64,000 nt of DNA from Ascarosepion bandense (GCA_037127315.1 JBBBDQ010000399.1:1067001-1131000), one strand, 5' to 3'. Shown: positions 1-10,707, counted from the stretch's first letter. Notes: generated from the sequence alone by a model not told the origin. Translations and numbers: made by a program.

Positions 1-56
1 TTTAAACGTAATACTTCTCAGTTAACTCACTACTACACACGTTAAACGCTGAATGC

Positions 57-126
57 ACCCTAACCACAAAATGCAGCCTAACCACAAAATGCACCCTAAC
101 CACAAAATGCACCCTAACCACAAATG
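57..126. repeat. 18-bp tandem repeat, about 4 units
   Basis: The unit CCTAACCACAAAATGCAC recurs with a period of 18 and one or two substitutions. It is a short minisatellite of unknown origin. Confidence 0.85.
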
Positions 127-310
127 TATACTAATGACAAATGTAACGGAGTCTAAATGGTAACACCGCCCCTTTACCGTAAAATTTATTTAAAATTAAT
201 AACTCAAAAACGAAGGATTTACGGACATATGTTTATATGAACTTGTTTTGATGTCCGGAACCATTCCCCAAAGTTTGTGAAAATATTATATATATATATA
301 TATTTATATA

Positions 311-590
311 GGAATTCAAATTTTCTAAAATCGTATAGCTATTTAAATGAGTAAAATTATGGCTATACATTCTTTGAGAATTTTGATATTTTTATATGTA
401 TTAAATATTGGTTTTGCAAATAAATAAATTTAATTACATTGTTCCCTCATGGCTAGATCAGTTTTAATATTTAATGTTAATAAGATCTGTTTGGGATATG
501 TATATACCAATACAAGAGGAAAACTATTCTCAGCCAACGTGTTTCGTTTCTCAGGAATTTTATCAAAGTAAATGCAAGTTTTATTTTTTT
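311..590. repeat. Dispersed repeat, uninterrupted copy
   Basis: This block matches 998-1182 (over 311-500) and 1580-1660 (over 508-590). Here the two halves are contiguous through GGGATATGTATATACC. In the second copy they are separated by about 400 bp of (TA)n-bounded SINE-B DNA. The family is unknown to me and no coding potential is visible. Confidence 0.8.
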
Positions 591-603
591 ATTTTATTAT
601 ATC

Positions 604-920
604 TATATATAGTCATCAGCAGACAGATCTTTTCCGATCTATCACAGCTCATCAGTTCGGTTAGACAGCCGATTGCTTTATTACCCAGGATTGAACCTCG
701 ACTGAACTGGCGTCAGTCAACGATTCTAGCTCTGAGCTACGGGCGCTCGGTAGAAGGAAGCAGACTTTCATCGTGTATATTATCATTATACACGCCCAAT
801 AGCTGAGAGTGTTCTAATTCATTGCTGAATGAACGATGCGTAGATGCCAGAGTAGCTACTGTTTTTCAAAGTCTACCAATCTTCCAGAGTGCTCAATCAG
901 GGTGTGAGAGCGTAAATAGT
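604..920 (-). mobile_element. SINE-B unit, tRNA-derived, minus strand
   Basis: Read on the minus strand, an about 160-bp head (756-920) is followed by a tRNA-like part (612-755). The box A-like segment is TAGCTCAGAGCTAGAATCG and the box B-like segment is GAGGTTCAATCCTGG. The 3' end is the family signature GATGACTATATA. The head is shared with 26218-26395 and 40500-40612. Several substitutions mark it as an old copy. Confidence 0.7.
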
Positions 921-978
921 CATCCGCAGATAGATCTGTTTCGCTGTATCACAGCTCAGTCGATTGATTTATACCCAG
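917..978 (-). mobile_element. SINE-B 3' fragment
   Basis: This is a second minus-strand SINE-B 3' end (CTGCGGATGACTATTT on the minus strand) directly abutting the head of the neighbouring unit. It is truncated at a (TA)n run at 978-997. Confidence 0.65.
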
Positions 979-997
979 GATATATATATATATATAT

Positions 998-1177
998 GAA
1001 TTCAAATTTTCCAAAATCGTATAGCTATTTCAATGAGTGAATTTATGGCCGTAGATTTTTAGAATATTTGATTTTTTTATATGTATTAAATATTGGTTTT
1101 GCAAATAAATAAATTCAATTACATCGTTCCCTCATGGCTGGATCAGTTTTAATATTTAATATTAATAAGATCCGTTT

Positions 1178-1182
<5 letters not shown>
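998..1182. repeat. Dispersed repeat, left half of interrupted copy
   Basis: It is closely similar to 311-500 in direct orientation and ends at GGGATATA, where (TA)n begins. Its right half resumes at 1580. Confidence 0.8.

Positions 1183-1239
<57 letters not shown>
1180..1239. repeat. (TA)n microsatellite
   Basis: About 60 bp of TA dinucleotides forms the left border of the SINE-B unit inserted into the dispersed repeat. Confidence 0.95.
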
Positions 1240-1240
<1 letters not shown>

Positions 1241-1531
1241 TACCATTACGATGGAGCTCTCTGGAGAAGAAAATTTTAAAAACAGTTTCCACTTCGGCTA
1301 TAATGCGTAACTCTTCTGAAATTAATTGAGTACTCTCGGTGACTGGCGTCTGTATACACTGCTTACATACAAGACGTTAAAATTTCCCTTCTCTGACCCC
1401 ATGCGCCGATGGCTTAGGGAGTAGAAACTCGGACTGACACCAAATCGGTCGAGTTTCGATCAGGAGCAAGTGGATATGTCTAGCCACACTGATGAGCTGA
1501 GATACAGCGAAACAGGCTTGTATGTGGATGA

Positions 1532-1532
<1 letters not shown>
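1240..1532 (+). mobile_element. SINE-B unit between two (TA)n tracts
   Basis: A diverged head (1240-1390) is followed by a tRNA-like portion with TGGCTTAGGGAGTAGAAACT as box A-like and CGAGTTTCGATCAGG as box B-like sequence. The unit ends in GGATGACTAATATATA. Flanking halves of an older repeat (998-1182 and 1580-1660) are contiguous in the copy at 311-590, so this unit plus its TA borders is an insertion. Confidence 0.7.

Positions 1533-1578
<46 letters not shown>
1532..1578. repeat. (TA)n microsatellite
   Basis: TA repeats form the 3' tail of the preceding SINE-B unit. Confidence 0.95.
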
Positions 1579-1579
<1 letters not shown>

Positions 1580-1581
<2 letters not shown>

Positions 1582-1660
1582 AATACAAGAGGAAAACTAT
1601 TCGTAGCCAACGTGTTTCGTCCTCTTAGGGACTTGATCAAGGTAAATCCAAGATTTATTT
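1580..1660. repeat. Dispersed repeat, right half of interrupted copy
   Basis: It matches 508-590 in direct orientation, beginning CCAATACAAGAGGAAAACTA. Confidence 0.8.
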
Positions 1661-2585
1661 TGTTACACGTGTTTATAGACAACAGCAAAGATGTCATGGG
1701 TTTATCAAGTTTTGTAAATTTAAAAATATTTATGAATATTCAGGTATTTTAAAGATCATTTAAAACTTGGAGGGTCAAATGATTAACCAAGTCTAAATGT
1801 GTTCGAAATAATATTTTTCTATACAGCTATTGTTAGATACTGGTATATTATATAGACCTACCAGATAAACACCGACGATTCCATTTCATACATCAAACGT
1901 AAACAGTATTGTACCATGGGCATTACGATCGGTTCACAAATGTTGATTGTGTTATTTTTTATTCCGTCTCTTCTGAATGTTGCGTCGTTCAAAAACAAGA
2001 CTGATGAGACAAACAACGGATTGGTAGTTTGCGCGGTGAAGTATCAGCAAAAGTTCTCCCATCGTAAGTGAACAGAAGACTAAATTCCCTGCACACATTG
2101 CAAATGATACGGATACAAAAGTTGATCTTGAAATGCACTCCATGCGGTACTATGAGATATGCTGGGGTCACTTGAAATGTGCGGGTAGCTGGATCGTCCC
2201 CGACGGCCTGTTGAATGTGTTTTTCATGGTCAGACGTAAAACGTGGTCAGCGTACGAACGGATCTCGCTCTTCATAGGTCTATATTTTGTAGTGTCTCAG
2301 ATTCTGTCTCAGCAACGCTACAATAAATAGCAGCAAAGCTTGGATGACTCGGCTGCCTTCGGTCTGGAGACGCAATCTGATGCAGCCTTACGCCCATTAC
2401 CCGTTCTAGCAGCCATATGTAAAAATCATATCTGCCTGCTCACGATATGAATATCCTACCATTGATAAACGGAACATTTCTCAATTAAATAGCTACTGCA
2501 AAAGCTAAATATAGAAGAGAGATTAGCAACAGATGTACTCGAATGACAAATGTAACATAGTCTATACGCCAAATCTTTTCACTTT
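1661..2585. other. Unassigned sequence
   Basis: No gene or recognised repeat was seen. Open frames here are short, without codon structure or family motifs. Confidence 0.4.
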
Positions 2586-2587
2586 TC

Positions 2588-2800
2588 TTTTTTTTCAATT
2601 GGAGTAGATAGACTAAACTATCGCCCGGTTCACACTCCACCCACGTCTATTGAACAGGTGTAGAGGCTCATCCCTTGTTCCCTGTTTAGGATGTGGTTTC
2701 CGGCTTTCTCTTTTCCAATCTTTTCACTCTTACGTAGCCCCCCTGCACAACAGTGGCGTTACCGCCTTGCTCGGGGTGATATGATTAAAAAAAAAACAAT
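2588..2800 (+). mobile_element. LINE 3' tail fragment
   Basis: It ends in TAGC-C5-TGCACAACAG, then GCCTTGCTCGGGGTGA and a poly-A run, the shared 3' end of the CR1/Jockey-type LINEs in this window. The upstream part (TCGCCCGGTTCACACTCCAC) matches the reverse complement of 38860-38935, so this is a particular 3'UTR variant. No coding sequence remains. Confidence 0.7.
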
Positions 2801-2930
2801 GTCATCCACTGCAACCTTTCATTAAACTTAATAATACAAAAAGAAAGGTTTTTCATCCATATGCTTCACAAACGTTTGCCTTGTTTTGTTGGGAGAAGCC
2901 TCTCCCAAAGTTTGTAAATGTAGTATTGAT

Positions 2931-3042
2931 ACACCAGGGCAGATTGGGTTCTATAGCTACTGTGGGATAATCTTCTGTCCAGTCACTCATGTCTCTTTAG
3001 AGACATGATCGCTCAAGCGTGTATCACCTATGGCACTTAACT

Positions 3043-3045
<3 letters not shown>
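2931..3045 (+). mobile_element. SINE-A fragment with internal deletion
   Basis: It shares GGGCAGATTGGGTTCTATAG, then jumps to CTACTGTGGGATAATCTTCT and the conserved GAGACATGATCGC arm. It ends at TAACTGACTA followed by (TA)n. The tRNA head is missing. Confidence 0.75.
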
Positions 3046-3096
<51 letters not shown>

Positions 3097-3098
3097 GA
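3044..3098. repeat. (TA)n microsatellite
   Basis: TA repeats follow directly on the SINE-A tail. Confidence 0.95.
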
Positions 3099-3380
3099 TC
3101 ATATTGCTTCAAAGGTAGTTATAATGAATACTCATAATTAAAATATAACCTCCATTTTTTGTTGTTACTTTTAAAAACCCTATTATTTCGATCACAGATC
3201 TGTGACACTCTCTGTCGACGAAATCAAACGGTGGTCATTCTGCAGCCGGATCAATCAGTGTTTTCTCTTACAAACGAGGATGCAGGTTCGATATCAGTCG
3301 CCGAGCACATTTACTTTATTAAAATGTCTAAGATGCGTATGCCGGTAGACGTAATACACATTGTTTCAAATAAAAAATCA

Positions 3381-3475
3381 AATGGTGCGTATTTTTCCAA
3401 ATACGTTATCCACTATCATAACGTTTGAAGTAATAAATCACCAGTTTGAAAATAAATCCATTAAATTTAGATAAG
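3381..3475. repeat. Dispersed repeat, arm 1 of an inverted pair
   Basis: Its reverse complement is found at 6957-7055 (shared core ACTTCAAACGTTAT). The family is unknown. Confidence 0.7.
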
Positions 3476-4150
3476 TTTCACATTTATATTTTTCAATTGA
3501 TATATACGTGTATATACGCTTTTACTGATACAGTAAAATCCAAAGGAATGTCAAAGAAATTTCTACAGAAACAAATAATGTCCCTAGAAGTAGGGAAGTT
3601 TCTCATATAAAACATCATTTAAGAATAAACCTTATGCATGCAGCTTAATAATCCCTAAACGCATATAGAACCTCAAAAACAAAGACTTAAAAAACAACAT
3701 GGAAATTAAGAAAAGAAGGGAGAAGCACATATCAAAAGAAACTAAATTTTACCTTAAACAAAAAACAAAAATTTTCAACTTCCCAGAAAATAGAAACATT
3801 CAAACAAAAGAGCATTGCTATTGTCCAAATTCAAACACAAAATCAATTTCCTTCTACACTACCTACAATATGACAACGCTAAAGACGAAACGACTATGGA
3901 AATAAACATTATTTCCAAAGGTAAACTTTAAAACTGAAAATACTTTTAATAATAGAATAAATAAATAAATAAATAAATAAGAAGAAAATAAAAAATAATT
4001 AAAACTAAAACTCTCGGGAACACAGAAAGTTTAGTAATTTGTAGCCTCATCATCGCTTAAGTCTTACAATTAAGAAATGTCATTATAAAGTCAAACACAA
4101 ACAAACATACCATCAATAAGTGAAGTGACAAAACGTATATCTGTATTAAT
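3476..4150. other. AT-rich unassigned sequence
   Basis: Only an (AAAT)n run near 3957-3980 stands out. No gene was seen. Confidence 0.4.
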
Positions 4151-4151
4151 C

Positions 4152-4182
4152 CTCTCTCTCATTCTCTCTCCCTTTCTCCCTT

Positions 4183-4273
<91 letters not shown>
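4152..4273. repeat. Compound (CT)n-(TA)n-(TG)n microsatellite
   Basis: CT/CTTT repeats pass into TA at about 4207 and TG at about 4237. Confidence 0.95.
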
Positions 4274-4275
<2 letters not shown>

Positions 4276-4334
4276 CCATTTAGTGGATTAAAACATTTAT
4301 TTGGATGTTTAAGCAATTTTCTGCAAATGGTGAG

Positions 4335-4455
4335 AAATCGGAGAGCCGAGTTCAAATGTCTGTTGGATTCGTTAAATTAACATTTCCCCCAAACCCTTGG
4401 AAAACTTAAGAATCCATCTCTTCCCCCAGCTATAGATTAAATACTAAATTTTGTA
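4335..4455 (+). mobile_element. Degenerate SINE-A fragment
   Basis: GAGAAATCGGAGAGCCGAGT is followed by an AACCCTTGGAAAA-type segment and a degraded TTCCAGTTATGGGTTAAAT-like segment in SINE-A order, but with many substitutions. It is an old copy. Confidence 0.55.
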
Positions 4456-4907
4456 CCTAGATAAATAATTGTTATTTTTTAAAAATTGACTGTACTCACA
4501 AAAAAAAAAAAAAAAGAAATCTTATGACAAACCAAAATATACTTACGCTTCAAATAAACCACAACGTACTGATAAACCGTAAAAAACGAATCACTCAATC
4601 AATAAACCAAACACCTGCACATGGTGGCTATGAGGCAGTTATTTTTGTCTGTCACCATAGATCAAATCCCCTTAGATTTAAGAATATAAAGATTTCTTTT
4701 CTTAATTCCTTTGTTATTTTGAAGTTTTTGTTTTTCCGGTTCCATTTGTATTTGGGGATTATGGAGCTACACGCATAACGTTTCTCCTTAAATGATACTT
4801 TTTACGAGTAACTTCCCTATTTACAGGCATATCGTTTGTTTCTGCAGATTTTTCTCTGACATTTCTTGGGGTTTTACTGTATCATTAAAAGAACCTATAT
4901 ACGTATG

Positions 4908-4913
<6 letters not shown>

Positions 4914-4964
<51 letters not shown>
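4914..4964. repeat. (TA)n microsatellite
   Basis: TA repeats abut the 3' end of the minus-strand LINE fragment. Confidence 0.95.
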
Positions 4965-4965
<1 letters not shown>

Positions 4966-4967
<2 letters not shown>

Positions 4968-5540
4968 ATCATTTCATCCCGAGCAAGGCGGAAATGCCAT
5001 TGATGTGCAGGGGGCTACATAAATGTAAAAAGACTAATTAGAAAAGAGTGAGGAGTACAAATTAGTTAGAAAAGAACAATAGAAAGCTGAGAAAACAGGT
5101 GCGATGACAGATACATAGGTGGGGAGAAAGGGAAGGTTATACGGGGGTGGGGAGAGAGCTAGAGTCCAGTGGTTAGTAGATGAATATTGACTTTGCATTT
5201 AAATTTCTGGAGGTTGTAGCCGTCAGGAAAGCAAGAATACGGGAGCGAGTTCCACAAGCGGGAAGTGCGAGAGAAGAAGCTGCAGGAGTAGAATTGTCTT
5301 CTGCATTTGGCTAACCTTACTGTGAATGGGTGGGACCCAGTTGCCAGTCTGGTTGCACGAGTAAACACCTGTTGAGGAGGCATCAGTGACTTAAGTTCGT
5401 CTGAGCAGAAGCCATGAAGTTATTTATAGAACAGACAAAGGGAGGCCACATTTCGACGATGGGGAAGTGGCTGCAGTCGAGCCGCCAGATCAGTACCTGT
5501 CACATTACAGACTCTGCTTTGAAGCCTGTCAAGAACACTG

Positions 5541-5541
<1 letters not shown>
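4966..5541 (-). mobile_element. LINE-A fragment (CR1/Jockey-type), C-terminus and 3'UTR
   Basis: On the minus strand, an open stretch (5383-5159) encodes MPPQQVFTRATRLATGSHPF, later FFSRTSRLWNSLPYSCFPDG. This is the family's reverse-transcriptase C-terminal region. The 3'UTR ends TCGGGGTGAAATGATT at 4966. Upstream residues (AARLQPLPHRRNVASLCLFY) continue to about 5530 with a frame break near 5410. It is 5'-truncated at (TA)n and is a dead copy. Confidence 0.85.

Positions 5542-5590
<49 letters not shown>
5542..5590. repeat. (TA)n microsatellite between opposed LINE fragments
   Basis: TA repeats are flanked by GAGG on the left and CCTC on the right, making the junction palindromic. Confidence 0.95.
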
Positions 5591-5592
<2 letters not shown>

Positions 5593-6523
5593 CGATCAAA
5601 AATCTGGTGTAGGCGACAAAGCTAACCTTGCAGCCGAGCTTGAAAAAGACCTCCAATTCGTAGTGGACTGGGGTAGAAATGGCTCGTAAATTTTAATGCT
5701 TCTAAAACGAAGCTAATATCAATTAAACATCATAGACAATCGCACCTACCTCCCATTAGCATGGACCAGGCTTGCCTCCCAGAGAGTAAAACACTACACC
5801 TCCTCGGTCTCACAAATTCAACGGACCTCAAGTGGAATGACTATATCGAATCCATTGCTAAATCCGCTACTATGAAAGTCCGTTCTCTGTGAAGATTCCG
5901 GAAGTTTTTTCCACCTGAATCTATCCTGCACATATATAAATCTACCATCCGCTCGTGCATTGAATACTGCTGCCATATCTGGTCGGGTGCCACTGCTATT
6001 CTCCACGGGCTTCTCGACAAGGTACAGCGGAGGGTCTGTAATGTGATCGATACCGACTTGGCAGACCGCCTGCAGTCTCTCTCTCACCGGCGTGACGTGG
6101 CTTCCCTGTGTCTCCTCTATAAATACTTTCACGGCTTCTGCTCCGATGAACTTAGATCACTGGTGCCCCCTAAATACGAATTTGCACGAGATACTAGATT
6201 AGAAAATAGATCCCATCCTTTTACAGTGAAACCGATAAAATGCAACCGCAACTTCTACTCTAACAGTTTTTTTCCCGCACTTCCCTTCCACATGATTGCT
6301 TCGCCGACGGCTACAATCTCCAGGAGTTTAAATGTAAGGTCAATAGACATCTCCTAACACACTAACTCGCTCCCATTCTTTCAAACTCATCTACCCAATC
6401 ATCCTCAGTATCCTTACCCATTTATCAACTTCCTTCTGACATTTCCTATATCTAACCACTCCTTCTCTTTACCTTCCCCTATGTAGACCCATGCGCAATA
6501 GTGGCAGTGGAATGCTTGGGGTG

Positions 6524-6530
<7 letters not shown>
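5591..6530 (+). pseudogene. LINE-B fragment (CR1/Jockey-type RT C-terminal part)
   Basis: The plus strand encodes, in broken frames, AAELEKDLQFVVDWG, then FNASKTKLISIKHHRQSH, STDLKWNDYIESIAKSA, and from 6043 MIDTDLADRLQSLSHRRDVA. The last segment runs through VPPKYEFARDTRLENRSHPF. A TAA follows the first block at about 5688, the 5890 region has a TGA, and a deletion near 6280 removes the usual FPRTSRLWNS. The 3' end GGCAGTGGAATGCTTGGGGT meets (TA)n at 6529. It is non-functional. Confidence 0.85.

Positions 6531-6582
<52 letters not shown>
6529..6582. repeat. (TA)n microsatellite
   Basis: TA repeats lie between the LINE-B 3' end and a SINE-B unit, replacing the usual poly-A. Confidence 0.95.
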
Positions 6583-6585
<3 letters not shown>

Positions 6586-6761
6586 TGTGTAATGATAATA
6601 TACACGCTAAAATTATACCTTCTTGTACCGAGTGCCCATAGCCCAGAGGTAGAATCACCGACTGATGCCAATTCTGTCGGGTTTCAATCCTGGGTTAAAA
6701 ACAATCGGAGTCTAACCTTACTGATGAGCTGTGATACATCGAAACAGATCTGTCTGCGGAT

Positions 6762-6766
<5 letters not shown>
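6583..6766 (+). mobile_element. SINE-B copy
   Basis: The tRNA-like part has ATAGCCCAGAGGTAGAATC as box A-like and CGGGTTTCAATCCTGG as box B-like sequence. It ends in CTGCGGATGACTATATATA. Confidence 0.75.
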
Positions 6767-6792
<26 letters not shown>

Positions 6793-6795
<3 letters not shown>

Positions 6796-6953
6796 TGCCT
6801 CCGCCTATAGCTCAGGGGTCGAATCGCCAACTGACGCCAATTCTTTCGGATTTTAATACTGAGGAAAAAGCAATCGGATAGCTAACCGTACTGATGCGCT
6901 GTGATACACCGAAACAGATCTGTCTGCGGATGACTATATATATATATATATAT
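6793..6953 (+). mobile_element. SINE-B copy, second in tandem
   Basis: It has the same order of parts as the preceding copy (TATAGCTCAGGGGTCGAATC to GCGGATGACTATATATA). It is separated from that copy only by (TA)n. Confidence 0.75.
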
Positions 6954-6956
6954 AAA

Positions 6957-7055
6957 GTTAATGGATTTATTTTTAAAGTGGCGATTTACTACTTCAAACG
7001 TTATAATTGTAGATATTCGTATTTGAAATTATCGCACCGTTTTTATTTTTATTTT
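6957..7055. repeat. Dispersed repeat, arm 2 of an inverted pair
   Basis: It is the reverse complement of 3381-3475. Confidence 0.7.
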
Positions 7056-7119
7056 CAGTATTAAATTCTAATCAAACATTTGGTATTTATCAGAATAAGA
7101 CACTTACTGTCTGAAAGCG

Positions 7120-7489
7120 GATGTGCGTTGTGGTGCATTGGATATCGGCTCAGAACGAGACATCGGGGAGCCGAGTTCGGATTCCAGTTGAATTCATTGC
7201 ATTCACTTACGCGCAAATACCCTTGGGAAAGGTATTAATCCGTATATTCCTTCCAGTTATGGGTTAAATAACAGGACAGACTGGATTCTATAGCCTTGGT
7301 CGGCAACTAGTTTACCGCAGAAAGCAATGGCAACCTACTGCGGGATAATCTTCTGGCCATTCAGTCCTGTCTCTTTCGAGACATGATCGCCCAAGCGTGT
7401 ATCACGTATGGCATTTAACTGACTGTCGGAAAATCACGACAGAATGTCTGTTCACACATATGCAACAGGAACATTGTTTGTCTTGTTAA
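7120..7489 (+). mobile_element. SINE-A, near full length
   Basis: The tRNA-like head is GATGTGCGTTGTGGTGCATT with a box B-like GAGTTCGGATTCC about 50 nt on. A body with GCAATGGCAACCTACTGCGG follows, then the short palindromic arm TCTCTTTCGAGACATGA and the tail TTAACTGACTG. A further segment (GAATGTCTGTTCACACATATG) also follows the copy at 11521, so the family may extend this far. Confidence 0.85.
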
Positions 7490-7907
7490 CTCAAAACCAA
7501 GACCAGCATATGTGAACAAATAAAATTTTTCGTCATACTTGAACAAGAAATGCAATTTTTATCATCATAACGTTCACCAATTGACTAGTATTAATAAAGA
7601 AGCACGTATGTTTCTTTAGATATTCAGTAACTGTGTGTTTTATAAATGTGTAAAATGGCAAGCATAATAAAACCTGCAGGTCACCCCGCGCCTTCTAGTC
7701 ATTTCTAAAAAAATATTTTCAATGAAATTGTTCCGATGTGCTTTACTTGTCAGTGTTTCAAATGTATGAATATAAGAGGCTTACTAGATTGGCAACTATA
7801 CCTCACCGTTTTACCGTTGACGTAGCGAGATCTAACCGTTAGTTCGATTCTCATTTTTCCTTTTCCCACCTGTGGATATTCCCTTCGAATAATTGCTTCC
7901 CTATCAC
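7490..7907. other. Unassigned sequence with one possible tRNA-like remnant
   Basis: A weak box B-like TTAGTTCGATTCTCA occurs near 7840. Nothing else is recognised. Confidence 0.35.
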
Positions 7908-8377
7908 CAACAATAGACTCCAAAATGGCTGAACCAATTTTTTTAAAAATTTACACAGTTGTACTATAAGCGTCTGCGAGAGTTCTTAGCTAGGTTTTGT
8001 GTCGAGGTACTCTTGATAAATATCGAAAATCGATAATCGAAAAAATCGGCTTATAGAAGGAGTGGTCCAATTTTAATCAAATTTTATACACTCATAGACA
8101 AAGACATAAGAAACGATATTCAGAAGTTTCAAAGTTTCAGTTCTTACAAGCGTGCATAAAATCGATAATATATATATATATATATATATATATAAGCAAG
8201 ATATTTGTGTGTGTATGTCTGTTTATCTGTCTGTAGTCCTTAATGCAAATCCACAATTTTTATCCGGTTCTCACCAATCTTTACACTAATATTCTTTAGG
8301 CTGAGTCTGAGCTCCAGGACCATGGATTAGTTTTAAAGCTTTTATTATACCCGAGCAACGTCGGGCTATACTGCTAG
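7908..8377 (+). mobile_element. Non-autonomous Helitron, 5'-truncated (subfamily 1)
   Basis: It shares TACTATAAGCGTCTGCGAG and TCGAAAATCGATAATCGAAA with four other copies. It ends CCCGAGCAACGTCGGGCTAT, then ACTGCTAG followed by T. A short GC-rich hairpin before a terminal CTAG, with host T next, is the Helitron 3' signature. It carries an internal (TA)n and no open reading frame. Confidence 0.85.
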
Positions 8378-8437
8378 TATATATATATATATATTATTGT
8401 TGTTGTTGTTATAGTATTGATTTTCAATATGCTATTA

Positions 8438-8438
8438 A

Positions 8439-8476
<38 letters not shown>
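8438..8476. repeat. (TAA)n at 5' border of the Dong-like element
   Basis: AAT/TAA repeats run straight into the truncated coding region. A matching TAA run lies at the 3' end (9771-9801). Confidence 0.9.
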
Positions 8477-8477
<1 letters not shown>

Positions 8478-9639
8478 TGGACTCTAAACGACATCAGGCG
8501 AATGGATGCTAAAACAAGAAAGCTTCTTTCTAAGCATAGGATGCATCACCCAAAGGCTGATGTAGACCGTCTATACATACCCCGTAAAGAAGGTGGAAGG
8601 GGTCTTATTCAGCTGGAATTGTCATACAAGACAACAACTATTGGCTTACTAACATACATAGAAACAACAAAGGATTGGATGATACAATTAGTAAGGCAAC
8701 ATGAAGAAAGAAAGAAAAAATATTCAATAATAAAAGAAGGCAGTAAATACAAACAAGAATTACAGTTAGTAGATTCTGTAGAAAAGCAAAACAGTAGCCA
8801 AGAACCAACTATTGCGGCAAAAAATATGAAAATGAAAGCCAAAGATAAAGCTCTTGAAAAGATGAAACAGCGCTGGCAAGACAAACCTCTGCATGGCCAA
8901 TATCCAGTACGTGCCAATAAATCCAATGTTGACAAAGTTAATACTCATCGATGGTTACGTGCATCTGGATTAAAGTCTGAAACTGAAGGATTTATACTTG
9001 CAGCACAAGACCAAAGTCTTTTCACGAGAAACTTTCAGGCAAATGTTATGCATAATAATATGGATCCAAAATGCAGGTTTTGTGATAAACACCAAGAAAC
9101 AATAGACCACCTAATCTCAGGCTGTTCTGTGCTTGCCCCAAACGAATATAAAAATCGCCACGATAGAGTTGGGCAATATTTACATTGGGCAATGTGCAAA
9201 CATTATGGAAAAGCTGTAAACAAACACTGGTATGAACATCATCCAGCACCGGTTACAGAAATAGAAGATGTAACCATTCTATGGGATTACACCATCTACA
9301 CAGACAGAAAAATTGAAGCAAACAGGCCAGACATTATTGTTAAAAACCAGAAGGAGAAAACTTGTCTATTAATTGATATGGCTTGTCCAGCGGATTGTAA
9401 CATAGCAATCAAGGAATTTGAAAAACTGTCAAAATATAAAGACCTGGAAATTGAAATAGAAAAAAATGTGGAAATTGAAAACAAGAGTTGTGCCAGTGAT
9501 AGTAGGTGCACTTGGAATGATAAAAAATGGAACAAAACAACACATTGAAAGAATCCCTGGAAACCCCAGCTTAAGAGATATACAAAAAATTGTATTATTA
9601 AATACAGCCCACACACTAAGGAAAACTTTATCTATGTAA
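8477..9639 (+). pseudogene. Non-LTR retrotransposon ORF C-terminus with restriction-like endonuclease, frameshifted
   Basis: The open frame enters from the TAA repeat (WTLNDIRR precedes the first Met at 8502) and contains LYIPRKEGGRGL, typical of the region after the RT in R2/R4-like elements. Counting from Met 8502, a zinc-knuckle-like C191-x2-C194-x8-H203-x4-C208 is followed by an endonuclease-like RPD (D277) and LID (D292) pair. The frame stops at 9546. A shift at an A7 run (9460-9466) restores VVPVIVGALG and continues to a stop at 9637-9639, so one extra A probably inactivated it. The reaction would have been target-primed reverse transcription, which this fragment cannot perform. Confidence 0.85.
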
Positions 9640-9770
9640 TGCTGGGGATGATAGGGAGGATAGAAAAACATGAAATGGAGTCATAACAACACGCCACTAC
9701 CTGCCTTAGGTCTCCCCGCAGACTTGGTTGGTAGTGAGACCAATGCAGAAATCGAAATATGATGAAAAAT

Positions 9771-9801
9771 GACATAATAATAACAATAATAATAATAATA
9801 A
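9771..9801. repeat. (TAA)n tail
   Basis: This is the 3' TAA repeat closing the Dong-like element. Confidence 0.85.
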
Positions 9802-9913
9802 TGACTATATATCTATGTCTCACTTCCTTTTTAAAAGTAAATGTCAAACTGTGGAATATATATCCACTAGTTTAAGCCACTTATATTATTGTGTGTGTGT
9901 ATTTGAAATGGTT

Positions 9914-9914
<1 letters not shown>

Positions 9915-9981
<67 letters not shown>

Positions 9982-10247
9982 CTAGGTACGTAGATAGACA
10001 GATAGATATGGAAAAACTCAGATAGATAGATATTAAAAGACTTAGAAATAAATTAATAGGCTGAGATAGGTAGTTGACTTTCTAAGCGCCGCTTCGAGGA
10101 GGCACAAGGCCGAAAGTATGGTCCACACAGCGCGGATCGAACACACTACTCAGTTATAATAGGTTCTAGCAAGATAAGCTTGTTAACCATTATACCACGC
10201 CGAAAAACCATAGATAGGGTGATGGATAGATATTTTTAAAATTTATA

Positions 10248-10279
<32 letters not shown>

Positions 10280-10367
10280 GAAAGAAAGAAAGAAAGAATT
10301 AATAGGCTGAGGTAGATATCTACATAGATAGATTAAAAGATTAAAAGACTTAGAAAGAAAAAATTCG

Positions 10368-10408
<41 letters not shown>

Positions 10409-10411
10409 AAG

Positions 10412-10450
<39 letters not shown>

Positions 10451-10489
10451 GAAAAAGAAAAAGAAAGAAAGAAAGAATGAGAGAGAGAG

Positions 10490-10558
<69 letters not shown>

Positions 10559-10609
10559 ATTAATAGGCTGAGATAGATATCTACATAGATTAAAAGATTA
10601 AAAGACTTA

Positions 10610-10660
<51 letters not shown>

Positions 10661-10668
10661 GCTGAGAC

Positions 10669-10707
<39 letters not shown>

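Larger units (their letters stand above)
8477..9801 (+). mobile_element. R4/Dong-type non-LTR retrotransposon, 5'-truncated
   Basis: The element keeps the C-terminal part of the ORF, a 3'UTR of about 130 bp and a terminal (TAA)n. It is bordered on both sides by TAA repeats. Dong from Bombyx mori is known to insert into TAA repeats, and the endonuclease type here agrees. The autonomous reverse-transcriptase core is absent. Confidence 0.75.

Noticed and set aside
55..130. Telomere-like repeat (CCCTAA)
   Set aside because: The unit is 18 bp with a single CCCTAA word, and the array is four units long.
3159..3428. 89-codon reading frame as an exon
   Set aside because: Its 3' part lies in a dispersed repeat (inverted copy at 6957-7055) and no splice context was convincing.
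4966..6530. Twin-primed single LINE insertion
   Set aside because: The two halves belong to different LINE subfamilies and each has its own 3' end.
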